Shown here: piece after piece, positions 8,303-16,624 of the stretch | Numbering within the stretch: position 1 is the stretch's first letter | How the letters are laid out: the number at the start of each line of letters is the position of its first letter | Made by a program: the position numbers and the translations under genes | The notes under the pieces: model-generated | The model's input: the letters and a program-made list of their open reading frames with translations, nothing else | Database searches by the model: none | Told to the model about the DNA's origin: nothing | Assembly (NCBI GenBank): GCA_902574225.1 | Contig: CACGMO010000020.1 | Location: 1 to 36,727 of the forward strand | Reading direction: 5' to 3' | Length of the DNA stretch: 36,727 nt | Source of the DNA: an uncultured Alphaproteobacteria bacterium | GTDB taxonomy: Bacteria; Pseudomonadota; Alphaproteobacteria; Rhodobacterales; Rhodobacteraceae

Positions 8303-8969
8303 ATTTTAATCCGTATTTCTTTAACTTCTCTCGCATATTATAGATATCTAATCCCAGTTCACCTGAGGCTAGTTTTTTTCGTTTTTCGATTTCGAGTCCT
8401 TCTCTTTCTTGTCCTAGTGCAAGAACTGTTTTTGCTTCTTCTCTTTTAACAATACACACTCCATCATCATCAGCTACTATCACATCACCTGCATCAACAG
8501 ACGCTCCTGCGCAAACAATAGGAATGTTTACTGATCCAACGACCTCTTTCACAGTTCCCTGCGCATTATGGGCTTTACACCAAACAGGAAAACCTATTTT
8601 TCTTAATTCTGCAATATCTCGACAGCCACCATCAATAACGAAACCTCTACAACCTCTGGCAATTGCGGATGTTGCTAGCAATTCTCCAAAATACCCCGCA
8701 TCTGAGGGAGATATCGTACCCAATATCATAATATCACCAGGCTTTATTTGTTCTATTGCAACGTGCACCATCCAGTTATCAGCGGGCGCAGCTAATATTG
8801 TTATAGCTGATCCTGCAATTCTCTTTCCTGGGATGACAGGCGAAATATAACTTGCCAACAAACCTTTTCTTCCTTGCGCTTCATGGATGGTAGATACTCC
8901 GCAGGATTGTAACCCATCAATAATTTCTTGCTCTACTCGCTCAAAGTTTTGTACTACGATTCCTCCCAT
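8295..8969 (-). CDS. ligK: LigK-type 4-carboxy-4-hydroxy-2-oxoadipate aldolase (RraA/HMG aldolase family)
   Basis: This is the last enzyme of the pathway, a class II pyruvate aldolase cleaving 4-carboxy-4-hydroxy-2-oxoadipate to pyruvate and oxaloacetate. The 224-residue protein has the family loop GELLAT (95-100) and the metal/substrate motif GGCRD (114-118), matching the catalytic Arg-Asp pair of characterised HMG/CHA aldolases. RraA regulators share the fold but usually lack a pathway context. The ATG at 8969 shares one base with the galB stop (TGATG). A TTG one codon earlier is less likely. The C-terminus overlaps galD by eight bases. Confidence 0.89.
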   Translation of the reverse strand: MGGIVVQNFERVEQEIIDGLQSCGVSTIHEAQGRKGLLASYISPVIPGKRIAGSAITILAAPADNWMVHVAIEQIKPGDIMILGTISPSDAGYFGELLATSAIARGCRGFVIDGGCRDIAELRKIGFPVWCKAHNAQGTVKEVVGSVNIPIVCAGASVDAGDVIVADDDGVCIVKREEAKTVLALGQEREGLEIEKRKKLASGELGLDIYNMREKLKKYGLKYV

Positions 8970-9703
8970 CAAAGCTCATCCTTACAAACTGGGTAGATTG
9001 ACTCAAATGCTTCAGCATATTTAGCAACACGACCTCCAGCCATTCCACCTGAATTGCGCCTAAAATGATTTGCTCGGTTTTCTGCTAAATTCGTATAATA
9101 ATTCCACAGGTGATGCTGCCCTTCCATACATTCAATTGCTTTTCGTTTATTATCCCAAACTTCAGTGATATCCAAAAATACATTAGGTTTCCAACCCATT
9201 TGCTCGGTTTGGTGGGGTTCAAATAAATATAGTTGAGGGGCGCCTAGTACCTTTTCCCCTGGGTTATGTCCCCATGCCTGCGCAATCATACGTGTCTCAA
9301 TCGCTATTTTAGTCATAAGCATATGATCTGTATTATACTGGTCATATTTAGAATGACTCATCATAAAATTTGGTTGAATATTTCGAATGACATCAACTAT
9401 TTTTAACTTTGCTTTTTTGTCAATTTCCAAAGGATAGTCACCAAGGTCAAAAAAAATAATATCATGAGCATTTAGTGCCTTAGCTGCTTTTTCTGCTTCA
9501 CTTTTTCTGTTGCTTTTTACTTTTTCTAACGTCATTTCACTTTGCTTCCATAGCTTGGCGCTCTCACCTCTCTCGCCATATGACATGCAAGCTATGGTAA
9601 CTTTATAACCAAGCTTTTGATGAAGTGCTATAGCACCTCCGCAACGCCAAACAAAATCTGCGGCATGTGCTGAAAGTATCAGTGCTGTTTTATTTTCAGT
9701 CAC
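8969..9703 (-). CDS. galB: GalB-type 4-oxalomesaconate hydratase (PIG-L family)
   Basis: GalB hydrates 4-oxalomesaconate to 4-carboxy-4-hydroxy-2-oxoadipate. It belongs to the zinc-dependent PIG-L/LmbE deacetylase-like family and is unrelated to the amidohydrolase LigJ used by Sphingobium. The 244-residue protein shows [10 protein letters not shown] (11-20), the first metal motif in its GalB form, and [12 protein letters not shown] (116-127), the second. The start is GTG at 9703 inside the end of ligC (eight-base overlap). The alternative, a sugar or mycothiol-type deacetylase, is disfavoured by the AHAADFVWR variant and by the neighbours. Confidence 0.87.
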   Translation of the reverse strand: MTENKTALILSAHAADFVWRCGGAIALHQKLGYKVTIACMSYGERGESAKLWKQSEMTLEKVKSNRKSEAEKAAKALNAHDIIFFDLGDYPLEIDKKAKLKIVDVIRNIQPNFMMSHSKYDQYNTDHMLMTKIAIETRMIAQAWGHNPGEKVLGAPQLYLFEPHQTEQMGWKPNVFLDITEVWDNKRKAIECMEGQHHLWNYYTNLAENRANHFRRNSGGMAGGRVAKYAEAFESIYPVCKDEL

Positions 9704-10646
9704 TGTGTAAATCTCTCTCTATTTTGTCGAGAGTTTGCATTGCTGAAATAGCATCAGTAACACACGCATTTGGTGGGCGGTTTTCTTTAATAGCGGAAAT
9801 AAATTCTCGATCAATTAACTCTATACCATTGTTTGAAACATCAACTCCACTCAAATCAATCTGTTTATTATCCCCATCATAAAGGTCATCATATCTAGCT
9901 AAATATGTTCCATTATTGCATATATATCTGAAAAACGTACCAAAAGGCCCATTATTGTTAAAGCTAAGAGAAAGAGTGCAAATTGCTTCATCTTCGGTTT
10001 TCATCCCGATAGACATATCCATAGCAATGCCGAGTTCTGGGTGTAAAGGTCCTTGCAAACCAAAGGTTCGCACCACTTTACTTTGTGTTTGGTACTGGAA
10101 TAGATCAACCGTGTGACACGCATGATGCCAAAGTAGATGATCGGTCCAAGATCTTGGTTCACCCTTTGCATTAGTATTTGTTCTGCGAAAGAAGTAGGTT
10201 TGCGCATCCATTTGTTGAATTTTAAGTTCCCCTGCTCTGATTTTGTTGTTTATCCATTGATGAGATGGATTGAACCTCCGCACGTGACCTGCCATGCAGA
10301 TTAGGCCAGTTTCCCTTTTCTTATCAACAATACGATTGCTATCAGCTAAGCTGTCAGCCATTGGAATTTCTACAAGAACATGTTTTCCAGCATCCATGCA
10401 CTTAATCGCTTGGTTAGCATGCATCTGGGTAGGAGTTGATAGAATAACAGCATCAACATTTTGTAAAGAAATACACTCCTCAAGACTATCACTGAAGTGC
10501 TCTATGTGCCGCTCGTTTGCAAGAGCCTCTATTTTATTTCTGTTTGGCCCCATAACAGAGACAACTTCGATATCCTCAATATTTTTTAAGGCATCTAAAT
10601 GCTTTAGGCCGAATGCACCGTAAGCTCCCGCAACACAAATTTTCAT
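9696..10646 (-). CDS. ligC: LigC, 4-carboxy-2-hydroxymuconate-6-semialdehyde dehydrogenase (Gfo/Idh/MocA family)
   Basis: LigC oxidises the cyclic hemiacetal of 4-carboxy-2-hydroxymuconate-6-semialdehyde to 2-pyrone-4,6-dicarboxylate with NAD(P)+. The 316-residue protein begins MKICVAGAYGAFGLKHLDAL, where the Rossmann glycine motif is GAYGAFG (7-13). EIP at 93-95 replaces the EKP of sugar dehydrogenases in this superfamily. The segment LLWHHACHTVDLF supplies histidines usual for the active site. ATG at 10646 has AAGGA upstream and is ten bases after ligB. The Gfo/Idh/MocA fold is certain. The LigC substrate is inferred from position between LigAB and the rest of the pathway. Confidence 0.88.
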   Translation of the reverse strand: MKICVAGAYGAFGLKHLDALKNIEDIEVVSVMGPNRNKIEALANERHIEHFSDSLEECISLQNVDAVILSTPTQMHANQAIKCMDAGKHVLVEIPMADSLADSNRIVDKKRETGLICMAGHVRRFNPSHQWINNKIRAGELKIQQMDAQTYFFRRTNTNAKGEPRSWTDHLLWHHACHTVDLFQYQTQSKVVRTFGLQGPLHPELGIAMDMSIGMKTEDEAICTLSLSFNNNGPFGTFFRYICNNGTYLARYDDLYDGDNKQIDLSGVDVSNNGIELIDREFISAIKENRPPNACVTDAISAMQTLDKIERDLHSD

Positions 10647-10656
10647 TTATTTTTCC

Positions 10657-11508
10657 TTATGCATTATTTTCTAAAATTATATGTCCAACAGCTGTATTAG
10701 AGGCAGGAACGTGATAGTGGCGATGGACTTCGGTTACATTTTCGTTCAAAGCACCTCTCATAATTAACCACATCACCATCTCAATTCCTTCACTACCAGT
10801 TTCCCTTAGATACTCAAGGTGCGTGATTTGACTGGCCCCAACTGGATCCTGTGTCATAAGGTCGAGGAACCGCTTGTCCCAATCAGAATTAATAAGTCCA
10901 GCCCTCTTATACTGTAACTGATGGCTCATACCCCCTGTACCAAAAATAATAACGTTTAAATCTTCTTCATAACTCTCAATGGCTCTTCGTATAGCTTTAC
11001 CTAGATTATAGCATCTATTACCAGTTGGAGCCGGGTATTGAACAACGTTTACACAAAGTGGAATGACAAGAGCTGGCCATTCACCATTTTGTTTAATATC
11101 TCCAAACATCACTGACAAAGGAACGGTAAGACCGTGATCAACTTCCATCTCATTCATGATTGTAATATCAAATTCATTAAGCACTAAAGATTGTGCTATA
11201 TGGCTTGCCATTTTTTGATGGTTTTTTACTGCTGGTACTGGCCTAGGCCCCCATCCTTCATCTGCTGGTTGAAATTCAGCCCCGCACCCAAGCGCAAAGG
11301 TAGGAATGCATCTCGCATCAAAAGCGGTACAATGATCGTTGTAAACAAGAAATATTACATCAGGATTTTGTTTTTTCATCCATACTCTAGATTTTTTAAA
11401 TCCTTCAAAAACTGGTTTCCAATATTCCTCATGCGTTATACCCGTATCCATCGCAACACCAATTGCTGGCACATGCGAGCATCCTACTCCTGCCATAATT
11501 TTAGCCAT
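10657..11508 (-). CDS. ligB: LigB, protocatechuate 4,5-dioxygenase beta (catalytic) subunit
   Basis: LigB is the catalytic subunit of the class III extradiol dioxygenase that opens protocatechuate between carbons 4 and 5, using Fe(II). The 283-residue protein has H12 (GVGCSHVPAIG) and H59 (YNDHC) as likely iron ligands. GTGGMSHQL carries the catalytic histidine near residue 196. The glutamate ligand lies in ETGSEG near 240. These match the described LigAB active site with small offsets. ATG at 11508 overlaps the ligA stop (TAATG) and is preceded by GGGGAG; a GTG five codons upstream would place the ribosome binding site inside the gene. Related gallate or 4,5-dihydroxyphthalate dioxygenases cannot be wholly excluded. 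Confidence 0.93.
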   Translation of the reverse strand: MAKIMAGVGCSHVPAIGVAMDTGITHEEYWKPVFEGFKKSRVWMKKQNPDVIFLVYNDHCTAFDARCIPTFALGCGAEFQPADEGWGPRPVPAVKNHQKMASHIAQSLVLNEFDITIMNEMEVDHGLTVPLSVMFGDIKQNGEWPALVIPLCVNVVQYPAPTGNRCYNLGKAIRRAIESYEEDLNVIIFGTGGMSHQLQYKRAGLINSDWDKRFLDLMTQDPVGASQITHLEYLRETGSEGIEMVMWLIMRGALNENVTEVHRHYHVPASNTAVGHIILENNA

Positions 11509-11915
11509 TAATCTTCTCCCCACTCAGACTTATCTCTATTGCCTTCTATAGAACGTCCTCCCTTAAGCATCATCTCGCGATAGGAATCTACACCCATGCC
11601 AGTCATTCGTCCCGCGAGATTTTGGAAATTAATACCATCATTAGCCGCTAATTTTGAAGTATAATAAATATTACCTCCCAATTCCAATAGTAGATTCCAC
11701 TCCCTTTTCAAAACAGCTTCGCGTTGTTCCTTAGACATTGGGTAGGCGTCAAGATAAGCCTCTTCATTTTTATTAAAGGCGTCTCTATTTTTCTGCAACC
11801 TGAGTGATATACAAAATTGGTTTAAATGATACCCCTCTCTTGATTTATCAGCATCAAAAACAATTGTGCCAGGGATTTTATCGTATTCTTTCTCAGTCAT
11901 TTTAAAGAAGACCAT
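11508..11915 (-). CDS. ligA: LigA, protocatechuate 4,5-dioxygenase alpha subunit
   Basis: LigA is the small helical subunit that caps the LigB active site. The 135-residue protein contains the family signature around NQFCISLRLQKNR, the LKREWNLLLELGGNIYY helix pair and LAGRMTGMGVDSYREMMLKGG near the C-terminus. The last segment shapes the substrate pocket in the known structure. The start could be ATG at 11915 or ATG at 11900 (MTEKEYD); neither has a strong ribosome binding site. The stop codon overlaps the ligB start. Separate alpha and beta chains, rather than a fused protein, argue for protocatechuate dioxygenase over DesB-type gallate dioxygenase. Confidence 0.92.
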   Translation of the reverse strand: MVFFKMTEKEYDKIPGTIVFDADKSREGYHLNQFCISLRLQKNRDAFNKNEEAYLDAYPMSKEQREAVLKREWNLLLELGGNIYYTSKLAANDGINFQNLAGRMTGMGVDSYREMMLKGGRSIEGNRDKSEWGED

Positions 11916-11972
11916 TATTAACTTGGATTTCTTAATATTAAATAATAATTTTGAAAAGGTCTAAAAATATTA

Positions 11973-12878
11973 TTACTCTTTTATGTCTCTGAGCTCAGCG
12001 GATAACTGTTTGGCAAAAGAAACAAAATTTTCTTTTATTTTAGACATCGAATTTGTCTTTTCTAATGAACCCAATTTGTTCTGCCAACGTACAGTTGCTT
12101 TTGACATATGATTTGTAAGCTTCAAGTCTTCAAGCATTCTTGACACCTCTTTGAGCTCTTCTGCTCGACGCTTGCCATGAGAAAGGCTTCTTTCGAAATT
12201 GTAAATAGAATGCTTGAGAATATCAAAATAGGGGTGAGATACTGACAATGAAGCAGATACTTCCTCCAGAACATTTGCCTCAACAGCTGCAAGAGCGCAC
12301 TCAGCAGTGAGAGCTTCCAGCCCCTTAACCATTATAGAACGAACCATTTTAATCGAAGATGCCCTGCCAACGGGCCCCTTGATAATTTTTACATTCATTG
12401 GAAGTTTTTCTAAGATTGCGTGCGCTTGAGAAGCTTTATCTCCAGAAATTATGATAGGAACAAGGTGTTTTTCAGTAGATAAAGGTGCCATAACTGCAAC
12501 GTCTACGTACCCTCCTCTGTTTGTTTCAATACTTTTACATGCACTTTTTTTCGAAGAAGGCGCACATGAATTGAGATCAAAAAAAAATGCCCCATCTTTT
12601 ATAAATTGGCACGATTCTCTAGCCACTTTTAAAGCTTGATCAGCAGTAACCGTGGAAAAAATTAGATCAGAACCTTTAATAAGTTCGTGTAAAGACAGTT
12701 TTACACAGATATTTAGTTCCTTCGCCCTGGCAAGTATTTCTTCCTTAGTTTCAACTGAATGCAATTTAATATCGTAGGCTTTTATTTGATTATTTCGAAG
12801 GTTTCCCCATCCTGAGATAATCGAACATGCGGCTTCTCCTAAGCCTATAAAAGCTATGGTTAAACTATCTATACTCAT
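11973..12878 (-). CDS. NAD(P)-binding dehydrogenase, 6-phosphogluconate dehydrogenase-like (DUF1932)
   Basis: This is a beta-hydroxyacid dehydrogenase-superfamily protein of about 301 residues. Its Rossmann motif is AFIGLGEAA at the N-terminus, the mid-segment is FDLNSCAPSSKK, and the helical C-terminal domain is of the DUF1932 type (GPVGRASSIKMVRSIMVKGLEAL). In the superfamily the lysine of the SSIKM segment is catalytic. It precedes ligA by 57 nt on the same strand and may belong to the same transcript. ATG at 12878 is chosen over a TTG at 12890 because only the former leaves normal spacing to AAAGAG. No step of protocatechuate 4,5-cleavage needs it, so its substrate is unknown. It might serve a side route for an aromatic-derived hydroxyacid. 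Confidence 0.75.
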   Translation of the reverse strand: MSIDSLTIAFIGLGEAACSIISGWGNLRNNQIKAYDIKLHSVETKEEILARAKELNICVKLSLHELIKGSDLIFSTVTADQALKVARESCQFIKDGAFFFDLNSCAPSSKKSACKSIETNRGGYVDVAVMAPLSTEKHLVPIIISGDKASQAHAILEKLPMNVKIIKGPVGRASSIKMVRSIMVKGLEALTAECALAAVEANVLEEVSASLSVSHPYFDILKHSIYNFERSLSHGKRRAEELKEVSRMLEDLKLTNHMSKATVRWQNKLGSLEKTNSMSKIKENFVSFAKQLSAELRDIKE

Positions 12879-12949
12879 TTTAATATGCAAACTCTTTAAA
12901 GGATTTTCCTAGGAGGTAGTCAGTAGAACTCCCTACTATATACTTATTC

Positions 12950-12963
12950 ATTTGAACTCAAAT
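12950..12963. promoter_or_regulatory. Short inverted repeat upstream of the lig operon head
   Basis: ATTTGA and TCAAAT are separated by two bases, about 72 bp upstream of the DUF1932 dehydrogenase start and 15 bp after the rhodanese stop codon. The two-base centre excludes an RNA hairpin of useful stability. A dimeric-regulator operator is therefore possible. Arms of this length arise by chance in AT-rich DNA, so this is only a candidate. Confidence 0.25.
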
Positions 12964-12978
12964 CAAAAAGTTATATGA

Positions 12979-13353
12979 TTATTTCTCAACAGGTCCCTCA
13001 GCTTTGATCCAGTCTCCAATTCCTCCAACGTTTTTAACATTCTTGTAACCCATTTCAATCATGGTTTTTCCAGTAAGCGCAGCCATACCACCTGCACCAC
13101 ACACTAGAATAATTTCTTGATCTTTTGATAGTGCCTTGTTATGAAATGGCGTTGATTCATCGGCTGCAAACTCGATAAACCCACGTGGAATTTTTAAAGA
13201 GCCCTGTATTGTTCCCGTGGACGTGATATCGGCACTGTCTCGAACATCAATGAAAATCGCGTCCCCTGATTTATGGCGCTCAATTCCCATCGCAACATCA
13301 ATTTTTTCAACTAACGCATTCGCTTCTTTCAAATATTCATTGGACGTTTTCAT
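12979..13353 (-). CDS. Rhodanese-like sulfurtransferase, single domain
   Basis: This is a 124-residue cytoplasmic rhodanese-domain protein with the CH2A-like segment IFIDVRDSADI and active-site loop CGAGGM (C85-M90). A six-residue loop beginning with cysteine is normal for sulfurtransferases. The C-terminal MGYKNVKNVGGIGDW is typical of single-domain rhodaneses. ATG at 13353 has AAGGAT upstream. It stands alone, 100 bp upstream of the DUF1932 gene. In a sulfur-oxidising bacterium a role in sulfane-sulfur handling is plausible, but nothing in the context ties it to the sox genes 10 kb away. Confidence 0.88.
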   Translation of the reverse strand: MKTSNEYLKEANALVEKIDVAMGIERHKSGDAIFIDVRDSADITSTGTIQGSLKIPRGFIEFAADESTPFHNKALSKDQEIILVCGAGGMAALTGKTMIEMGYKNVKNVGGIGDWIKAEGPVEK

Positions 13354-13671
13354 TTTTTAATCCTTCTCTATCCCAGATTATTTACAGACTATTTTATTTA
13401 TGGAAAAAATTAAAGTTACTTTATAAGCTTAATCCTAAAATTCATTATACAAATTATTTAATTTTCTGTTTGTCAAAAATTTTGGCTGCCCACGTCAATT
13501 AAAAATACAGACTGTTAAGGAGAAAAGGTTTGATCCAGATTGATCCAGATGCTTTCGTAGATATTTTCCGCAGTGAGGGTTTTAGGACTTCTTGAACTTA
13601 AACAAAATCTTTACATGCATTTACAAGGATGATAGGCGTTTAGCGATCTGCAATCACCTACACCCATAATT
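13354..13671. repeat. Intergenic region with a 10-bp tandem duplication at 13531-13550
   Basis: This 318-base gap separates the divergent rhodanese and MFS genes. TGATCCAGAT is repeated head to tail at 13531-13540 and 13541-13550, followed by GCTTTCGTAG. A similar arrangement (TTGAGCCAGATTGA, then GCTTTTGTAG) occurs at about 18454-18487 in another intergenic region, suggesting a degenerate dispersed repeat. I see no gene here. Confidence 0.4.
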
Positions 13672-14835
13672 ATGACTAAAGCAAGACCCCATCTTTTAAC
13701 GCTTTCTCTCTTAGCAGGAACATATATACTCGTCCAAATCATAATCGTTCCATCCCTAACTGACTTACAAGAACAATTTAAAACAGATTATAAAACGATC
13801 CAATATACTATTTCTGGATACCTTTTGGGTGTTGCATTTGTAAATTTCATAGCAGGTCCGCTTTCGGATCGCTTTGGCAGGCGTCCAGTAATGTTGGCGT
13901 TCTTTTCCATTTTTTTTTTCTCCTCGCTAGGCTGTTATATTTCAGCAGATCTTTATAACTTTTTGTTTTTCAGACTTTGTCAATCTTCTTCCGCAGCGGG
14001 GTTAGTTCTATCTAGAGCCATTATTGGCGATTTCTCAACAAAAGATGAAACTGTGAAGATGTTGGGATTATTATCAATTGCAATGGGCATTGCCCCTTCC
14101 CTAGCACCACTAACAGGTGGAATAATCAACGACTATTTTGGTCCGAAAGGTATTTTCCTTTTTCTTACTTTCCTTAGTCTTTTGCTTCTTTCATTAATAA
14201 TGATTGATCTTAAAGAGACGCATTTCCATAAAAGCAAAGATATATTTTCTCAAATAAAAACATATCCCACTTTAATCACTAGCTTAAACTTTTGGTTGCC
14301 AACGTCTACATTCGCTCTAAGTTTTTCTATCTTCGGGATTTTCTTTATTGGTGGGCCATATATTGCAGTAAAAGTTTTTAACCTAACTCCAACAGCTATG
14401 GGAATATACCTAGCGTTTCCAGCTCTTGGGTATGTTATAGGTAATATATTGGTCAGCAGAATCGCTAATTTAGTATCAACGAAAAATTTAATGGTATCAG
14501 GCAGTTTAATATTAGTTTTGGGGCCATGTTCTTCTTTATTACTTTCAAACTTTTTCTTCCATCCTTTAAGCTTCTTTCTACCCATACTTATAATGACTTT
14601 TGGATCAGGGGTTATTTGGCCTGCGTCAAATGCTGAAATAGTAAAGGCGATACCACATTTGGCAGGAAGCGCCTCTGGTTTAGGTTCAGCTATAATGACG
14701 CTAATGTCTTCGATTGCAGCGTTTTTAACCGGTATCTATATTGAAAAATTAAACCCACTGGATTTTGTATGCTATTTTTTAATCTTAGTAGGACTTCTTT
14801 CATTTTTCTCTTCCCTGTGTTCCAGATCAAAATGA
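13672..14835 (+). CDS. MFS exporter, Bcr/CflA drug-resistance type
   Basis: This is a major facilitator superfamily inner-membrane transporter, 387 residues with about twelve hydrophobic segments. The cytoplasmic loop 2-3 motif is GPLSDRFGRRP (62-72), the MFS signature. The first periplasmic portion, PSLTDLQEQFKT, followed by a YTISGYLLGVAF helix, fits the Bcr/CflA subfamily of proton-driven exporters. It has its own upstream region and no operon partners. The tRNA-like remnant begins 249 bp downstream. The exported substrate is unknown. Confidence 0.86.
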   Translation: MTKARPHLLTLSLLAGTYILVQIIIVPSLTDLQEQFKTDYKTIQYTISGYLLGVAFVNFIAGPLSDRFGRRPVMLAFFSIFFFSSLGCYISADLYNFLFFRLCQSSSAAGLVLSRAIIGDFSTKDETVKMLGLLSIAMGIAPSLAPLTGGIINDYFGPKGIFLFLTFLSLLLLSLIMIDLKETHFHKSKDIFSQIKTYPTLITSLNFWLPTSTFALSFSIFGIFFIGGPYIAVKVFNLTPTAMGIYLAFPALGYVIGNILVSRIANLVSTKNLMVSGSLILVLGPCSSLLLSNFFFHPLSFFLPILIMTFGSGVIWPASNAEIVKAIPHLAGSASGLGSAIMTLMSSIAAFLTGIYIEKLNPLDFVCYFLILVGLLSFFSSLCSRSK

Positions 14836-15083
14836 TATTTCAGAAGTATAAATGATAAATCGGTTGTCTTTTATAATCATAAAATTGCAAAATACAAAGA
14901 TTTAAATGAACATCTTACGCTTGAAGGAAACAAACCAGTAGGATGATTTGATCTCGCCTACCCTAGTTTGTCCCCTATTCACAAATAACATAAACGACAA
15001 TAAAAGCAAATTTTTAACCTTTTTGGTTAGATTTAATGAGTACTGATAGCTTTTTTCTGAAATGATAATGCTTTATTCTAAAT

Positions 15084-15153
15084 GTGCCTAAGGAGAGACT
15101 CGAACTCTCACGATATCACTACCGACATATTGTGAGTCCGCTGCGTCTACCAT
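15084..15153 (-). pseudogene. Decayed 3' fragment of a tRNA-Leu gene
   Basis: These 70 bases match the intact tRNA-Leu gene (20013-20082) with six mismatches and no gaps, starting at the acceptor 3' strand and running through the T arm, variable arm and anticodon arm into the D arm. Similarity stops abruptly after CCAT, and the flanking sequence has no 5' acceptor strand able to pair. The anticodon stem carries a mismatch, and the anticodon position reads CAC instead of CAA. The T arm is perfectly kept. It is therefore not a working tRNA. It has the extent and polarity of a distal attachment-site copy left by integration at a tRNA 3' end. Confidence 0.8.
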
Positions 15154-15366
15154 AATAACAAAGCGATTACTCAGCTACTAAGTTTTATTATATCACACAT
15201 TATTTATTAAACTTAACCATTTTGGTCTACCCCTCCGACTCTAGAGGAAGAAGGTTGTGCCAATATTATTATTAAGAGTTTGACTAATGAAGAATTTTTG
15301 GTTGTTGTCATATTGATTTGTGAAGTGTTTCTCGTAAACTATAAAAAAACACGTATAGAAAAGATC

Positions 15367-15696
15367 ATGGATTATTATCTAGCTACTCACACGTATCATT
15401 CCGATGAGAAAAAAAAAGAATTTCTAAAGAGAATCAAAGGTAGAACAAATGATATGTGGGTTGATAGAATGAATGACCCTCAAAATTCTTTTCATGAAAG
15501 AGCCAGAGTCGTTCAAATTTTCATGGGTAAAGCAGATTTCTTTTTTTGCAATTGGTATGCAGAGAGCGAACAAACTATAATTGATAAATTAGACTCATTA
15601 GGAGCTGGAGAGTTTGTTATTACAATGGCTATTAAAATAAAGCACCCTATCGCAGATACAAAGGAAATCCAACAAATGTTATCTAATTTGAAATAA
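15367..15696 (+). CDS. Small hypothetical protein, probably dimeric alpha/beta-barrel fold
   Basis: This is a 109-residue soluble protein that I do not recognise by name. Its pattern is MDYYLATHTYHSDEKKKEF, then a helix, then ADFFFCNWYAESEQTIIDKL, then FVITMAIKI. The beta-alpha-beta-beta-alpha-beta order suggests a ferredoxin-like/dimeric alpha-beta-barrel domain of the kind grouped with DUF4242, GYD or ABM proteins. The frame opens at a TTG at 15280, but the 29 extra residues look unrelated. ATG at 15367 begins exactly at the first predicted strand. It lies within the tRNA-flanked segment, upstream of and convergent with the DUF1330 gene. Confidence 0.6.
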   Translation: MDYYLATHTYHSDEKKKEFLKRIKGRTNDMWVDRMNDPQNSFHERARVVQIFMGKADFFFCNWYAESEQTIIDKLDSLGAGEFVITMAIKIKHPIADTKEIQQMLSNLK

Positions 15697-15762
15697 GCAT
15701 TTTTTTTTTGAATAGTTAATCTGCATTTTGGTATGCCAATGGCTCATAAAATATTCTAAACC

Positions 15763-16056
15763 CTATTCTTTCCCGTTCAAGAGTAACAGAACCCCAGTTG
15801 ACCCAGCCTTTCTAAACTTACTGATTTCTTTAAATTGCTGCGATGAGAAAAAACGTTGAGCAGTTTTGACATCTCTGAACTCAACTAAGACGTCTCTTTG
15901 AAGGGAAGGATTACCTTCTTTAACAAGCCGCAATCCGCCTTTCACTAGGTACTTTCCTCCAAACTCTTCGATTACTTTTCTGATTTTAGAGTCATATATT
16001 TTATATTGGCTTTTATCACTAATAGTGATTTGTCCTAATAAATAGCCCTTCACCAT
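15763..16056 (-). CDS. DUF1330 family protein
   Basis: This 97-residue DUF1330 protein (dimeric alpha/beta-barrel fold) contains GYLLGQITISDKSQYKIY at the start, FGGKYLVKGG in the middle and DVLVEFRDVKTAQRFF after it. All three are standard DUF1330 landmarks. The biochemical role of DUF1330 is not established. It sits 41 bp downstream of the methyltransferase gene on the same strand and could share its transcript. Confidence 0.85.
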   Translation of the reverse strand: MVKGYLLGQITISDKSQYKIYDSKIRKVIEEFGGKYLVKGGLRLVKEGNPSLQRDVLVEFRDVKTAQRFFSSQQFKEISKFRKAGSTGVLLLLNGKE

Positions 16057-16097
16057 TCTATATTTTCAAAGTTATAGTGTATCCTTATAAGTATTTA

Positions 16098-16544
16098 TCA
16101 AATCCACCTTCTTACCTTTTTTTGATATTCGACATATTCCTCGCCAAAAATATCTAAAAGAGCTTCCTCTTCCGGTAAAATTTGCAAGAAATTAAGGAGA
16201 AAAATAAACGATACAACGATTACAACTCCCAACCAAGTTCCAAAAAAAATTGTTGCTGCAATAGTTAATAAGACAAGCCCTAAGTACATGGGATTTCTTG
16301 AATAACGATACATGCCGTCCGTTACAAGTGCAGTAGTTTCTGAAGGGGTGAAAGGACTAATCGTTGTTTTATGTTTTGCAAACAACCGAAAAGAAGGTAT
16401 GGCGCATGACAATCCAATAACAACAACGAATATACTGATTACTGTTTGATAACCAAAAGTAATAGGTTCAATAATGAGGGAAGATAAATAAATTATGGCT
16501 ATCATTACAAGTGCTATAATTGGTGGTGGTATTTTTGTTTTCAT
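16098..16544 (-). CDS. Membrane methyltransferase, isoprenylcysteine carboxyl methyltransferase (ICMT/PEMT-like) family
   Basis: This is an integral membrane protein of 148 residues with about four hydrophobic segments. The C-terminal half carries the family signature GMYRYSRNPMYLGL and the later EEEALLDIFGEEYVEYQKKVRRW, which bind S-adenosylmethionine in ICMT and phospholipid methyltransferases. Bacterial members methylate unknown small or lipid substrates. ATG at 16544 has GGGAAA upstream. It has no operon partner that fixes its substrate. Confidence 0.85.
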   Translation of the reverse strand: MKTKIPPPIIALVMIAIIYLSSLIIEPITFGYQTVISIFVVVIGLSCAIPSFRLFAKHKTTISPFTPSETTALVTDGMYRYSRNPMYLGLVLLTIAATIFFGTWLGVVIVVSFIFLLNFLQILPEEEALLDIFGEEYVEYQKKVRRWI

Positions 16545-16624
16545 TTCAAAATTTCCCTTCTTAATTATTTAAGTCTTGGAGAAGCCCAAGAGGGCTAAGT
16601 GTTTGATTTACTATATTTAACGAG

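Noticed and set aside
11508-11523. LigB start at GTG 11523
   Set aside because: It would place the GGGGAG ribosome binding site inside the gene; the ATG at 11508 gives the normal MAKIMAGVGCSH start with H12 in the expected place.
15084-15153. A second functional tRNA (anticodon CAC, Val-like)
   Set aside because: No 5' acceptor strand, a broken anticodon stem and no CCA; clearly a fragment of tRNA-Leu.
16583-16596. AGCCC-AAGA-GGGCT hairpin downstream of the GFA gene as terminator
   Set aside because: Only five base pairs and no T-run on the minus strand; too weak to call.
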